A DNA stretch of 9,571 nucleotides from Akkermansiaceae bacterium UBA5689 (GTDB lineage: Bacteria > Verrucomicrobiota > Verrucomicrobiia > Verrucomicrobiales > Akkermansiaceae): NCBI GenBank assembly GCA_002420305.1, contig DIHT01000002.1, positions 1 to 9,571 on the forward strand, in the 5' to 3' direction. Position 1 is the first letter of the stretch, and each line of letters begins with the position of its first letter. Under the pieces are notes generated by a model. It made no database searches. It was given only the letters and a program-made list of their open reading frames with translations, and was not told the origin of the DNA. Shown here piece after piece: positions 1 through 7,734 of the stretch. The translations under genes and the position numbers were made by a program.

Positions 1-1958
1 CCGAGGGATTCATCCAGTTTCGTGTCATTTCGGAGAACACTCCGGCGCTGTTGATACGCCATACGCTCCGAGCTCCGCTGGGCAAATCGCACCGCCGCGG
101 ATCCCACCAGACTCGCAGAGGCAGGATTGGCCGCAATGAGACTCTGGATTCCACTTCGCACGGACTCAGGAAGGTGCCGGCGCATCAATTCATCATCTAG
201 GCTGACGAAGGCCTGAGCGCTTCCAGGGTCCCCTTGACGAGCGGTTCTTCCAAATAACTGGCGATCAACGCGGCGGGACTCGTGGCGCTCTGTTGCAATC
301 ACATGAAGCCCCCCGAGAGCACACATCCCCTTGCCGAGAACGATATCAGTTCCTCGCCCTGCCATGTTGGTAGCGATAGTGACCTTCCCCTCCTGTCCAG
401 CTCGAGCTACGATCCCAGCCTCCTCAGCGTCTCGTTTTGCATTCAGAATACTGAAATGAATCCTGTGACCCGCAAGGAGGCCTGCTAAATGCTCGCTGCT
501 CTCAACGCTCCTGGTTCCGACGAGGACTGGTTGCCGTCTCTTATGACGGTCCACGATCTCGCGGGCCACCGCGTCCCATTTCCTCTTTTCTGTGGCAAAG
601 ATTCGGTCGGGAAGTTCACGCCTCTCACACTTGCGATGATGAGGAATACACACCATCGGGAGATTGTAGATATGCCAGAATTCTGACGCGGCTTCCCTTC
701 CAGTTCCTGTGAGCCCTGCCAGATGACGGTAGAGTCGGAAAAAACGCTGAAAGCTTTGTCGTGCCATGGTGGCTGAAGGAGAAGAAACCTCGATTCCTTC
801 CTTCGCTTCAATCGCCTGATGGAGACCGTCTGACCATGTCCGCTGCGGCATGAGCCTTCCCGTGGATTCATCGACGATCACAATTTTTCCCTCGGAGAGA
901 ACGTATTGTTGTCCTGCGTGAAAGAACTCCCGGGCCTGCAGCGCCTGTAGAACAAGGTCCTGCCCACGCTGCTGCCCCTGCCAGATACCGGGTAATCGGG
1001 CAATTCGGGGAATCACGTAGTCCTTGCCCGTTCGAGTGAGTTCAATCTCCTTGTGGAGCGCGTCGATTTTATAGTGTTTTCTATCCTCAAGGTCAGAGAC
1101 AAGCTGGTGCGCGGTGCGCGCAGCTTCCAACAAACTGTCGTTCGGAACCTGTCTACTAATAATGAGCGGGGTCACGGCCTCATCAATCATGGCGTGATCC
1201 GCCTCATCAACGATCGCAGTGTGCAGACCCCGCTGCACGATCCTGTCTGCAGGAGAACCTCTTCGCTGCAGCAGTTGGCGGATGATACGGCGCCCAGAAT
1301 CAGCGAACACTCCGAGAGCAAGCCGGTCCCGGAGAAAGTCTGCCGCAACTTCTTTAGCGGTCGTATAGACAACGCTTGCTTCATAGCTCGTTCGCCTTTC
1401 ATCGGAAACCATTCCTCCGGTTACATACGCAACACTGACCCCGCAGAACTCGTAGAACTTCCTGAGGCTCTTACCATCCCGGGCCGCAAGGTAATCATTG
1501 GCTGTAATTATGTGTAGTGGATGCCGAGTCCACCCCAGACCGACAGCGGCAAGAGCGATCGTAAGGGTCTTACCCTCCCCGGTAGCCATTTCCACGAGGC
1601 ACTGACGATGAATTGCAAGGGCGCCCATGATCTGCTCGAGATGGGCCTTGAGGCCGGTTTTGCGGCGCGCGGCCTCGACTGTAAGCGCGAGAGCCTCTGC
1701 CTCATAGGGCTTCGCTCCCGACCCTCTCCGTCGGAAGGCTTCGCGAAGGAATTTCATTCTCTGAGCCAGCTCACTGTCTCGGACGTCCTGAAACTCCTCA
1801 GACTGCGACTGGATCTGCATAGCCTCGTCCCGTAGTGCCCGCAACGAGACGCGCGAGCCAAGAGCTCCCGCTACCGAATGAGCGATCGCATCCAGTCCCT
1901 GAGGCAACTTCGCCGGTTGCGAAGCCTGAGTGCGCTGGTGGTGAGAGACGTCCGGCAT
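1..1958 (-). CDS. SecA-like preprotein translocase ATPase, 3' end beyond window
   Basis: SecA-family motor ATPase. About 652 codons are visible; the C-terminus lies off the left edge. Seen: Q-motif glutamine near residue 109, Walker A ATGEGKT (125-131), ANDYLAARD motif, Walker B VDEADHAMIDEA (D251, E252), VDESTGRLM with WSDGLHQAIEAKEG (about 361-385), TNMAGRGTD (530-538) and FGRTARQGD with the finger arginine (569-577). NBD1, the preprotein cross-linking region and NBD2 are therefore all present in one unbroken frame. After SLDDELM the scaffold-helix segment is divergent: a VLRNDTKLDESL stretch stands where housekeeping SecA has a LLEYDDV-like motif. The protein is thus probably an accessory SecA paralogue. 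The ATG start lies 12 bases after the stop of the M50-HlyD gene, without a well-spaced ribosome site. An internal ATG at 1820 (GGGACGAGG upstream) is an alternative that would remove 46 residues. Family certain; role as motor of the adjoining adaptors is inferred. Confidence 0.93.
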   Translation of the reverse strand, partial: MPDVSHHQRTQASQPAKLPQGLDAIAHSVAGALGSRVSLRALRDEAMQIQSQSEEFQDVRDSELAQRMKFLREAFRRRGSGAKPYEAEALALTVEAARRKTGLKAHLEQIMGALAIHRQCLVEMATGEGKTLTIALAAVGLGWTRHPLHIITANDYLAARDGKSLRKFYEFCGVSVAYVTGGMVSDERRTSYEASVVYTTAKEVAADFLRDRLALGVFADSGRRIIRQLLQRRGSPADRIVQRGLHTAIVDEADHAMIDEAVTPLIISRQVPNDSLLEAARTAHQLVSDLEDRKHYKIDALHKEIELTRTGKDYVIPRIARLPGIWQGQQRGQDLVLQALQAREFFHAGQQYVLSEGKIVIVDESTGRLMPQRTWSDGLHQAIEAKEGIEVSSPSATMARQSFQRFFRLYRHLAGLTGTGREAASEFWHIYNLPMVCIPHHRKCERRELPDRIFATEKRKWDAVAREIVDRHKRRQPVLVGTRSVESSEHLAGLLAGHRIHFSILNAKRDAEEAGIVARAGQEGKVTIATNMAGRGTDIVLGKGMCALGGLHVIATERHESRRVDRQLFGRTARQGDPGSAQAFVSLDDELMRRHLPESVRSGIQSLIAANPASASLVGSAAVRFAQRSSERMAYQQRRSVLRNDTKLDESL

Positions 1959-1970
1959 CCTGTAAACGCG

Positions 1971-4112
1971 TTAGATCTGATAGCGCGTCTGCAACAATTG
2001 CCGCAATTGCCGGATCCATTGCTTGAGCAGCGGTTCCGGATCGAGGCGGAAACGGATTTTTCCAGAGCACCCATGCGCAAGGGTTGTATCGGGGTGATCA
2101 TCCACTAGGGCCCTCAATTCAAAAAACGGTTCGGCGGATTGGCGGCCTGTCTGATCTCCCGAAGTCGTCGCAATTTCTCCGCCCGACACCCATCCCAGAG
2201 CCGCCGATGGGAGAAGATTCTGCTCCGCTGGCAAAACCTCTTGATTACTGACCCGAAGGCTCTGCTCAGACTGCCCGGTAATTTTTACCTCACCATGACG
2301 AATACGATTCGAAAACAGATTCGATGCCTGTTGCTGGGACACTACCGCAGTGAAGCGGAACTGGTCCTGCACGATATGTCCCAGCGGCACGCCACGTTGA
2401 ACCCACAACCCGAGGCTGCGGTCAAGATCATGGGCAATCCAACACCCGCTTACGGGGGCCCTTACTACAAGAGCATCCAGACGGTCCTCGAGATTGCTAA
2501 GATTTTTCTTCAGAGCTTCGATCCTTCGATCGAAGGGATCAGGTGAAAATCCCCGCTCGATGCTTACCTCCCGGGCCTCGATATGAGCCTGTTCAAGCTT
2601 CGCCTTCGCAATCCGGAGCTCCCAGTCGAGCTCACGATCGTTCATCTGCAATACCGGATCACCCTCCTTCACGATTGTGCCACTTGGGATCACCAAACGT
2701 GCAATGTGACCGTCGGCCTCGCTGAAGACCTGCCGATAATTCTCGGACTGTAGCACACCCGGAGCCCGAAAATGACTCGGGAAAGGAACGAGCCCGAGGA
2801 GACAGATCAGCACGGCCAGAGCACCCAACGACACAGACACAGCCCGAAACCTTGTCCGCGCAAGCGCGGGGCTTGTCGCAAGATAGTTTACAGCCCGAAC
2901 GAGCGGCCTGAAGACCCAACTTATAGTACAGATCACGAGCATGATCAGCCCGAGTATCAGGAACCGATCCGCCACGAAGAGAACAATACCCGTAAAGAGA
3001 ATGATCTTGTAGATATTGCTCGCAACAAAGAAGAATCCAAGGATCGCTACTTCGCGCCGCGAGGTCGTAGGACTTTTCGACTTGCGACACCCGAAGGCGT
3101 AGCGCTCGACCCAGTGTCTGGCGAGTTTGGCTGACCGCCCGTGGAGGTTGGGCATATCCAGAAGATCGCAGAGGATATAGTATCCGTCGAATCGCAGCAG
3201 CGGATTGGCGTTAAAAAGAATCGTCGTTACGGAGGCAATAAAGACCACATTGTATGCCAGACTGTGAACTACTCCGCTCCCGGTATTGGCCCAGATGACG
3301 ATTGCAATCGCGGCAACGAAAATCTCCACGATCATGCCTGCCGCCGCTACCAGGATTCGCTTCCACCGACTCCGGAAATTCCAACTCGCGGTGGCATCCA
3401 TGTAGGGGACCGGCGTAAAGATGAGGAGCATTACCCCCATCGTGTGCACCTCACCTCCAAAACGCCGACAGGCGTAGGCGTGACCGAATTCGTGCAGAGC
3501 CTTGATTACGACCATGGCGAGGTAGAGCAACGGGAGATTTGAGGGGGCAAGCACTCCATCCGTCTGTATCGCAAGGGCGTCGAAATTATCGATCGCCACC
3601 TTGATCCCGTAGCCCACCACCACTACCCAGAGGCATGCTCCAAGCGGGCTGATCAAGGCCCGCGCAAGCAGAAGTGTGCGCTGAAGAAAGGCATCAGGAT
3701 CAAACAGGGGAATCCGGAGAAACATCACGCTCACCAGTTTCGATTTAATCTCTTTCTGGCGGCGCTTCTTATAGCGCTCAAACAGCTTGCCGGTGTCTCC
3801 CGCCACACCGGAACGAAGAAGGTTGCTGTGGTAGAGCTGAGCAAGCAATCTGATTACTTCTTCCTGGCCCGGCGCTTCGTCGGGAATCGCTTCCATTGTC
3901 TGCTCCCACGCTTCCTGGACAGACCGATTCCCTCCCAGGCGGGCGATGAACTCGTAGGCGGCCGGACGAATTCTAAAGAACTGATTAGCGAAGGGGTCGT
4001 GGAGGACATACCACCGCTGACCACGGAAAAACTGCCTACGGATCTCAACACTGGCTCGGAGGGAAATCCGATGAGCCGCCACTCGATACCAGGATTCATC
4101 AAAGGTCCTCAT
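1971..4112 (-). CDS. M50 (site-2 type) peptidase fused to HlyD-like adaptor, PqqD-like N-terminus
   Basis: Polytopic inner-membrane protein of 713 residues. Residues about 30-100 (WYVLHDPFANQFFRI, then AAYEFIARLGG) resemble the small PqqD-like winged-helix domain that binds peptides. A basic stretch (KKRRQKEIKSK, 115-125) precedes the membrane part. Hydrophobic segments lie near 150-175, 193-206, 252-275, 283-301, 355-382, 384-402 and 426-445. The M50 zinc site is intact: HEFGH (H207, E208, H211) and NPLLRFDG (D309). From about 459 the periplasmic part has a lipoyl half-motif (SEADGHIARLVIPSGTIVKEGDPVL), a short helical hairpin (495-548), the second half-motif VVRAPVSGCW and a beta-barrel-like tail. 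The fused M50 and adaptor domains are clear; whether it cleaves a substrate or only acts as a membrane conduit is unknown. Its ATG follows the upstream TAG by one base, implying translational coupling; the SecA-like gene follows. Confidence 0.9.
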   Translation of the reverse strand: MRTFDESWYRVAAHRISLRASVEIRRQFFRGQRWYVLHDPFANQFFRIRPAAYEFIARLGGNRSVQEAWEQTMEAIPDEAPGQEEVIRLLAQLYHSNLLRSGVAGDTGKLFERYKKRRQKEIKSKLVSVMFLRIPLFDPDAFLQRTLLLARALISPLGACLWVVVVGYGIKVAIDNFDALAIQTDGVLAPSNLPLLYLAMVVIKALHEFGHAYACRRFGGEVHTMGVMLLIFTPVPYMDATASWNFRSRWKRILVAAAGMIVEIFVAAIAIVIWANTGSGVVHSLAYNVVFIASVTTILFNANPLLRFDGYYILCDLLDMPNLHGRSAKLARHWVERYAFGCRKSKSPTTSRREVAILGFFFVASNIYKIILFTGIVLFVADRFLILGLIMLVICTISWVFRPLVRAVNYLATSPALARTRFRAVSVSLGALAVLICLLGLVPFPSHFRAPGVLQSENYRQVFSEADGHIARLVIPSGTIVKEGDPVLQMNDRELDWELRIAKAKLEQAHIEAREVSIERGFSPDPFDRRIEALKKNLSNLEDRLDALVVRAPVSGCWIAHDLDRSLGLWVQRGVPLGHIVQDQFRFTAVVSQQQASNLFSNRIRHGEVKITGQSEQSLRVSNQEVLPAEQNLLPSAALGWVSGGEIATTSGDQTGRQSAEPFFELRALVDDHPDTTLAHGCSGKIRFRLDPEPLLKQWIRQLRQLLQTRYQI

Positions 4113-4113
4113 C

Positions 4114-5967
4114 CTACCACCAGAGTTTCATTCGCAGATACTCCATCGTCCGGTGAGTTAACATCCAGAGGTAACTGCGCCGTTCCGATTCAATCTTGCA
4201 TAGTCCACTCATGCCCGGTCGCCACCAATCCGGCACGGATCCTTTTAACTGGCAGCGAATTACAAACATATTTCCTTCTTCTTCTGGCATGGCGAGAGGC
4301 TCAATCCGCTCAAGGATAACTGGAAAGCGTTCGTCCGGACGACTCGCGAATGCAATTTCACCAATCGCGCCCTGATCCAGATAGTTGATGTTTCGCTCGT
4401 GCACTTTGCCTTCTGCGAACAGACGATCCAGTTGCGCGATCTTGAGCAACACTTCTCCCTGCTTCACGGGTGCACCAATACGCTCGCGCAAATCACCCTC
4501 TACCACCACTCCGTCAAAGGGAGAGCTCAACACGGATTGCTCAAGACGATACTCGATCATTTCAATCCGGGCCTCGGATTGATCGGCCATCGCCTGCGCA
4601 CTACGCATTTTGGCCAGTTCACCCTCCGCCTGCGCTCTCTGGGCGTCGCTCCGATGGCGACGCAACTCGGCCCTCTCGCTGGCCTCCTGCAGGAGCAATT
4701 CCTTTTGATCAAGATCCAGAAGAGGCTCTCCGGACGGAACCTGATCGCCTACATGGAAGTGAACCCGCTCAATGTATCCATCAAAAGACGCCGGGATCTG
4801 GGCGAGGGTATCACTTTTAAGGATAAAAGGGGCCTCAACCCGATAATTACTTCCACCAAAAACCAGAATGCAGAGCCCAAGAGCGATGATGAGACTAAGA
4901 AGTTTCCATCCGGTATTGTCTACTCCCACCAGCTTCGACGCTTTTTCCCGGATAGTAGCCCATGCTCGGGCGCCCATCCAGCGGTCACGCTTTCTTAACT
5001 CCTCTAGCCGAGTAACGACCTGATCGCACAGGGCCCGCAATGTCTGCATCTCAGCCTCGTTAAACTCATCTCCGGATCGCTCAAGGGTCAGCACCCCCTC
5101 TGGCTCTCCTACGTGCCTCATTGGAATAGAGGCGATCTTGATGCCCCCCTCTCCACTCGCAAACTTGTTATGACACCGTATCACTGTATCGCTCCCCGGC
5201 TGGGCAGGAATCATCACCTCTTCATCCTGATCGAGAGCCTCTTCCATCACCTCTTCGAGACTCAGAACAGCTTCCATCTTTTTCTCGATCTTCTCCGTGT
5301 GACTAATGGCTTGTAGACGCACCTGATTGTTTACAAGAAAGCCAAGAGAAACCCGGTCGCACCGAAAGCGCGCGGCCACTTCATTACAAAGGGTCATGGC
5401 AGCTTCCAGATAACGCTGCCTTGCGTCCATTACTTGGAGCAGATCAAGAATAGAGGCGAAGGACCCTACCGAGTCCTCAGCACGGCTCAAACGACGCTTT
5501 AGGGAGTAAGAAGTGGCGATTTCACGGGCCAACCCAAGTCGGACCAGGACATCCGCAAGCGACGTAGCTTCCTTTTCGGGGAGGTAGAGCAATGCCAGGG
5601 CCTGAGTGTTCGAACCTTCCGGCGTAAGGTCAACAAGCACCCTGTGCGCCGTCTCCCGCTTCCCCTCCTCGATGGACCTCGCCGTCACACCATTTCGCAC
5701 GCCCAGCTTGACGTCCTCATTAAAATCGTGTCCCTCAAGACTCACATTATCGAGAATCTTCACACCCTTTGGCTGAACGGCAATTGGCTTCCACTCCTCC
5801 GACCTGTTGCGAATGAGTATTCCGCCGCTTCCAGCCTTCGCGAGATCAATCAACCCACAGAGAAACTTCGGCCAGAACTCTCCGGGTTCACCTTCGAAGC
5901 TGCGCAGCCGAGTAAACGTCTCGGGTATTCCCGAGATCGTATCGCTAGAATTAGATCCGTTAGCCAT
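4114..5967 (-). CDS. GAF-domain HlyD-family periplasmic adaptor (membrane fusion protein)
   Basis: A 617-residue protein with a cytoplasmic sensor part and a periplasmic adaptor part. Residues about 30-155 form a degenerate GAF-like region. Residues 183-325 form a better GAF domain, running from the helix AAMTLCNEVAARFRCDRVSLGF to GVLTLERSGDEFNEAEMQTL. One membrane helix follows (about 354-371, WKLLSLIIALGLCILVF). The outer part has a biotinyl-lipoyl half-motif (ASFDGYIERVHFHVGDQVPSG, 393-413), an alanine- and arginine-rich helical hairpin (about 421-475), the second half-motif SSPFDGVVVEGDL (481-493) and a beta-barrel region. The aromatic C-terminus (WMLTHRTMEYLRMKLWW) ends close to the stop. 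HlyD adaptors normally bridge an inner-membrane transporter to an outer-membrane channel; none is encoded here. The GAF ligand is unknown. The ATG has no good Shine-Dalgarno sequence. It appears to be the first gene of the three-gene unit. Confidence 0.9.
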   Translation of the reverse strand: MANGSNSSDTISGIPETFTRLRSFEGEPGEFWPKFLCGLIDLAKAGSGGILIRNRSEEWKPIAVQPKGVKILDNVSLEGHDFNEDVKLGVRNGVTARSIEEGKRETAHRVLVDLTPEGSNTQALALLYLPEKEATSLADVLVRLGLAREIATSYSLKRRLSRAEDSVGSFASILDLLQVMDARQRYLEAAMTLCNEVAARFRCDRVSLGFLVNNQVRLQAISHTEKIEKKMEAVLSLEEVMEEALDQDEEVMIPAQPGSDTVIRCHNKFASGEGGIKIASIPMRHVGEPEGVLTLERSGDEFNEAEMQTLRALCDQVVTRLEELRKRDRWMGARAWATIREKASKLVGVDNTGWKLLSLIIALGLCILVFGGSNYRVEAPFILKSDTLAQIPASFDGYIERVHFHVGDQVPSGEPLLDLDQKELLLQEASERAELRRHRSDAQRAQAEGELAKMRSAQAMADQSEARIEMIEYRLEQSVLSSPFDGVVVEGDLRERIGAPVKQGEVLLKIAQLDRLFAEGKVHERNINYLDQGAIGEIAFASRPDERFPVILERIEPLAMPEEEGNMFVIRCQLKGSVPDWWRPGMSGLCKIESERRSYLWMLTHRTMEYLRMKLWW

Positions 5968-6064
5968 AATATGGCATCTCGTGCCGCATTAGCGTGTTGA
6001 TTACAACGAGACCAATGAACGCAAAACTCGTAGGAATCTCCATCAAATTAGGCTGAGATTTCAT
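5960..6064 (-). CDS. doubtful 34-codon reading frame upstream of the adaptor gene
   Basis: A short frame from an ATG at 6064 reads MKSQPNLMEIPTSFAF, then a hydrophobic stretch IGLVVINTLM and a short tail. Its TAA overlaps the first 8 bases of the GAF-HlyD gene in another frame, an arrangement compatible with translational coupling or a leader peptide. Against it, no ribosome-binding sequence precedes the ATG, the hydrophobic run (about 14 residues) is short for a membrane helix, and a frame of this length arises easily by chance. I do not recognise it. Confidence 0.18.
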   Translation of the reverse strand: MKSQPNLMEIPTSFAFIGLVVINTLMRHEMPYYG

Positions 6065-6106
6065 GGCGGCAGCAGCCGAGAAAATAAAGAAAACCTTAGA
6101 AGCTTC
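5968..6106. other. intergenic region ahead of the export-like cluster
   Basis: This gap of 139 bases separates the stop of the sulfatase gene from the start of the GAF-HlyD gene, both on the minus strand. I see no strong hairpin followed by a T run, so termination of sulfatase transcription is not evident and readthrough cannot be excluded. No convincing -35/-10 pair was found for the downstream cluster. The doubtful 34-codon frame occupies most of the left part. Confidence 0.5.
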
Positions 6107-7618
6107 TCACCGAAAACGAACCTGCTTGAGATCAACCTTCCAGCTCTTGTTACGCTTAACTCCATAATAGGGATAAAAATCCCATGGAGCGTCCTTCCCA
6201 AGAGCCCGGGGATCTTCCGTTTGAGTAAGGTAAGCCATCAGTTGAGAGCCCAGCTTTCTCCGGATTTTCTCGTATTCCACTTTCCCTGCCAGATTTACAA
6301 TCTGCCCGGGATCCTTTTCCAGATCATAGAGCTCCTCCGCGGGGCGCTTGGCAAAGGCAAGATCATAGAAACGCCTGAACCCGGGCTTATACTGATTATT
6401 CATCAACAAAGACTTGGTGGGAGAGGAGTCCACCTCTCCAAAAGGAATATCCCTCGCACAGAACTGCCGGTCCGGGTTGCCCGCCGGCCAGCGTTCGGGA
6501 GTATGATTGCGAATATAAAGATAATCCGCAGTCCGGATGGCCCTGCAGGGGTAGCCTTTCCCCCCCTTCCGACATCCGTCGTGTCGCTCCATCGCAATGA
6601 AGGCCGCAGCATGACCGGGATCCGCTTTATTTTTGATAACGTTCTGCAGGCTCTTCGCGATCATCATCCCAGGGACCTTCAATCCGGCTGCCTCAAGAAA
6701 GGTCGAGGCAAGACTACTGAGATTCACGCAGGCATCCACGGTCCGACCGGAATCCTGTATCCCCCGGGGCCAGCGGATGGCCAGCGGCACCCGCGATCCT
6801 TGGTCATGTAGACTCGCCTTGGCTCGTGGGAACGGCATCCCGTGATCACTGGTTACTACCACGATGGTGTTGTCCAGCTGGCCGACCTTCTCCAGTGAGG
6901 CCATCGCCCGCGCCACCATCTGGTCAAAATGCTCCACCTCCACGTAGTAATCGAGAATATCACTCCGCACCACGGGATGATCAGGAAAGATCGGGGGCAC
7001 GATTACCTTATCGGGATCCTTCCCTGTCCGCTTACCCGCCCCCGCCTCGAATCCGCGATGAGGCTCGCTGGTCCCAAGCCAGAAACAGAACGGCTGTTCC
7101 TTTTCCACCTGGGCGAGGAAGTCATCAAAATTCGCGGCATAGTCCGTGTTTCGCATCGCCTTGAAGGGAGGCTTTAACCGCCGCTCCCCAAACTCTTTCC
7201 CCGCCGGGTTCGAATCGCGGCCTCCGGCCTGCAGGCGTCCGGGACTCCATCCCTTGCCGGTATAACCCACCGAGTAACCCGCCTCGGCCAATACCTCAGT
7301 ATAGGTGATGAACTTCTTCGGCAAGGTGCTGTGAATGTTCCCCGCCTCTTCAAGGCGCCAGATCGGTTGACCGGTCAGAATCGCACTGCGGGAAGGCCCA
7401 CAGGTTGGAGCATCGCAGAAGGCATGAGTGAAACGGAGGCCCTCCCGGGCTACCCTATCGAACGCTGGTGTCTTGACCACCGGGTCGCCATTGGCTCCCG
7501 TGTGGGCGTAAGACTGATCATCTGAAATACAGAACAGAATATTAGGCCGTGAATCGGCTAGCGTCGACAGCACAACGAGCGTCAGCAGAGAAGGAACTGG
7601 GATCTGCGCTTTCAACAC
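6107..7618 (-). CDS. secreted arylsulfatase-family sulfatase, heparan N-sulfatase-like
   Basis: A 503-residue alkaline-phosphatase-superfamily sulfatase that would hydrolyse sulfate esters or sulfamates on glycans outside the cytoplasm. The N-terminus has a basic residue and a hydrophobic run (VPSLLTLVVLSTLADS) like a signal peptide, then NILFCISDDQS with metal ligands D33 and D34. The signature CGPSR (C73-R77), within PTCGPSRSAILTG, marks a Cys-type enzyme needing oxidation of C73 to formylglycine by a maturase not encoded here. Other active-site candidates are K122 (YTGKGW), H187 (SEPHRGF) and D258/H259 (TSDHG). The SDHGMPFPRAK stretch recalls the SDNGIPFPSGR of human N-sulfoglucosamine sulfohydrolase, so I suggest that subfamily, with less certainty. 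The start is a GTG just after an in-frame TGA, with AAAG directly before it; no in-frame ATG lies upstream. It is divergent from the enolase-superfamily gene, with which it may share control. Confidence 0.93.
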   Translation of the reverse strand: MLKAQIPVPSLLTLVVLSTLADSRPNILFCISDDQSYAHTGANGDPVVKTPAFDRVAREGLRFTHAFCDAPTCGPSRSAILTGQPIWRLEEAGNIHSTLPKKFITYTEVLAEAGYSVGYTGKGWSPGRLQAGGRDSNPAGKEFGERRLKPPFKAMRNTDYAANFDDFLAQVEKEQPFCFWLGTSEPHRGFEAGAGKRTGKDPDKVIVPPIFPDHPVVRSDILDYYVEVEHFDQMVARAMASLEKVGQLDNTIVVVTSDHGMPFPRAKASLHDQGSRVPLAIRWPRGIQDSGRTVDACVNLSSLASTFLEAAGLKVPGMMIAKSLQNVIKNKADPGHAAAFIAMERHDGCRKGGKGYPCRAIRTADYLYIRNHTPERWPAGNPDRQFCARDIPFGEVDSSPTKSLLMNNQYKPGFRRFYDLAFAKRPAEELYDLEKDPGQIVNLAGKVEYEKIRRKLGSQLMAYLTQTEDPRALGKDAPWDFYPYYGVKRNKSWKVDLKQVRFR

Positions 7619-7734
7619 CTTTAATCATAAGCGACCCATTTCGGATTGCGAGCCCCTAACCCGAAGCTTTTTCTCGAGAAAATTTACCACATCAACAAGT
7701 TTCCATTCAACAATCCTCGCCCTATCATGCGCCC
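7619..7734. promoter_or_regulatory. divergent promoter region, sulfatase versus enolase-superfamily gene
   Basis: These 116 bases separate two start codons pointing in opposite directions, so both promoters must lie here or inside the genes. The stretch is AT-richer than the flanking coding sequence between about 7667 and 7713. On the minus strand TTGAAT (about 7704-7709) lies 18 bases before TAAATT, a poor match to a sigma-70 promoter that I would not rely on. Neither gene has a well-spaced Shine-Dalgarno sequence. Confidence 0.6.
7669..7682. promoter_or_regulatory. perfect 14-base palindrome, candidate operator
   Basis: TTTTCTCGAGAAAA reads identically on both strands. Its centre is about 58 bases from each of the two divergent start codons (GTG at 7618, ATG at 7735), the place where one dimeric repressor or activator could control both genes. 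No regulator gene is visible in the window. The symmetry is seen directly; binding is inferred. Confidence 0.4.

Noticed and set aside
1053..1517. Plus-strand open frame of 154 codons
   Set aside because: It lies entirely antisense to the SecA-like gene, whose motifs read cleanly through this stretch; its translation has no recognisable domain.
1..1958. The SecA-like gene as the housekeeping secA
   Set aside because: Its scaffold segment is divergent and it sits in an adaptor-gene cluster, so an accessory role is more likely, though the missing C-terminus leaves this open.
1959..1970. AGG next to the SecA-like ATG as a Shine-Dalgarno site
   Set aside because: It touches the start codon with no spacing, so it cannot pair in the usual way; translation is more likely coupled to the upstream gene.
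4399..4998. Plus-strand open frame of 199 codons
   Set aside because: Antisense to the GAF-HlyD gene; the composition looks like an out-of-frame shadow and no motif is seen.
5960..5975. TATTAT as a -10 promoter element
   Set aside because: It overlaps the ATG of the GAF-HlyD gene and has no -35 partner, so it could not direct a transcript containing the full gene.
6221..6811. Plus-strand open frame of 196 codons
   Set aside because: Antisense to the sulfatase gene, which has a full set of catalytic motifs; no independent evidence for coding.
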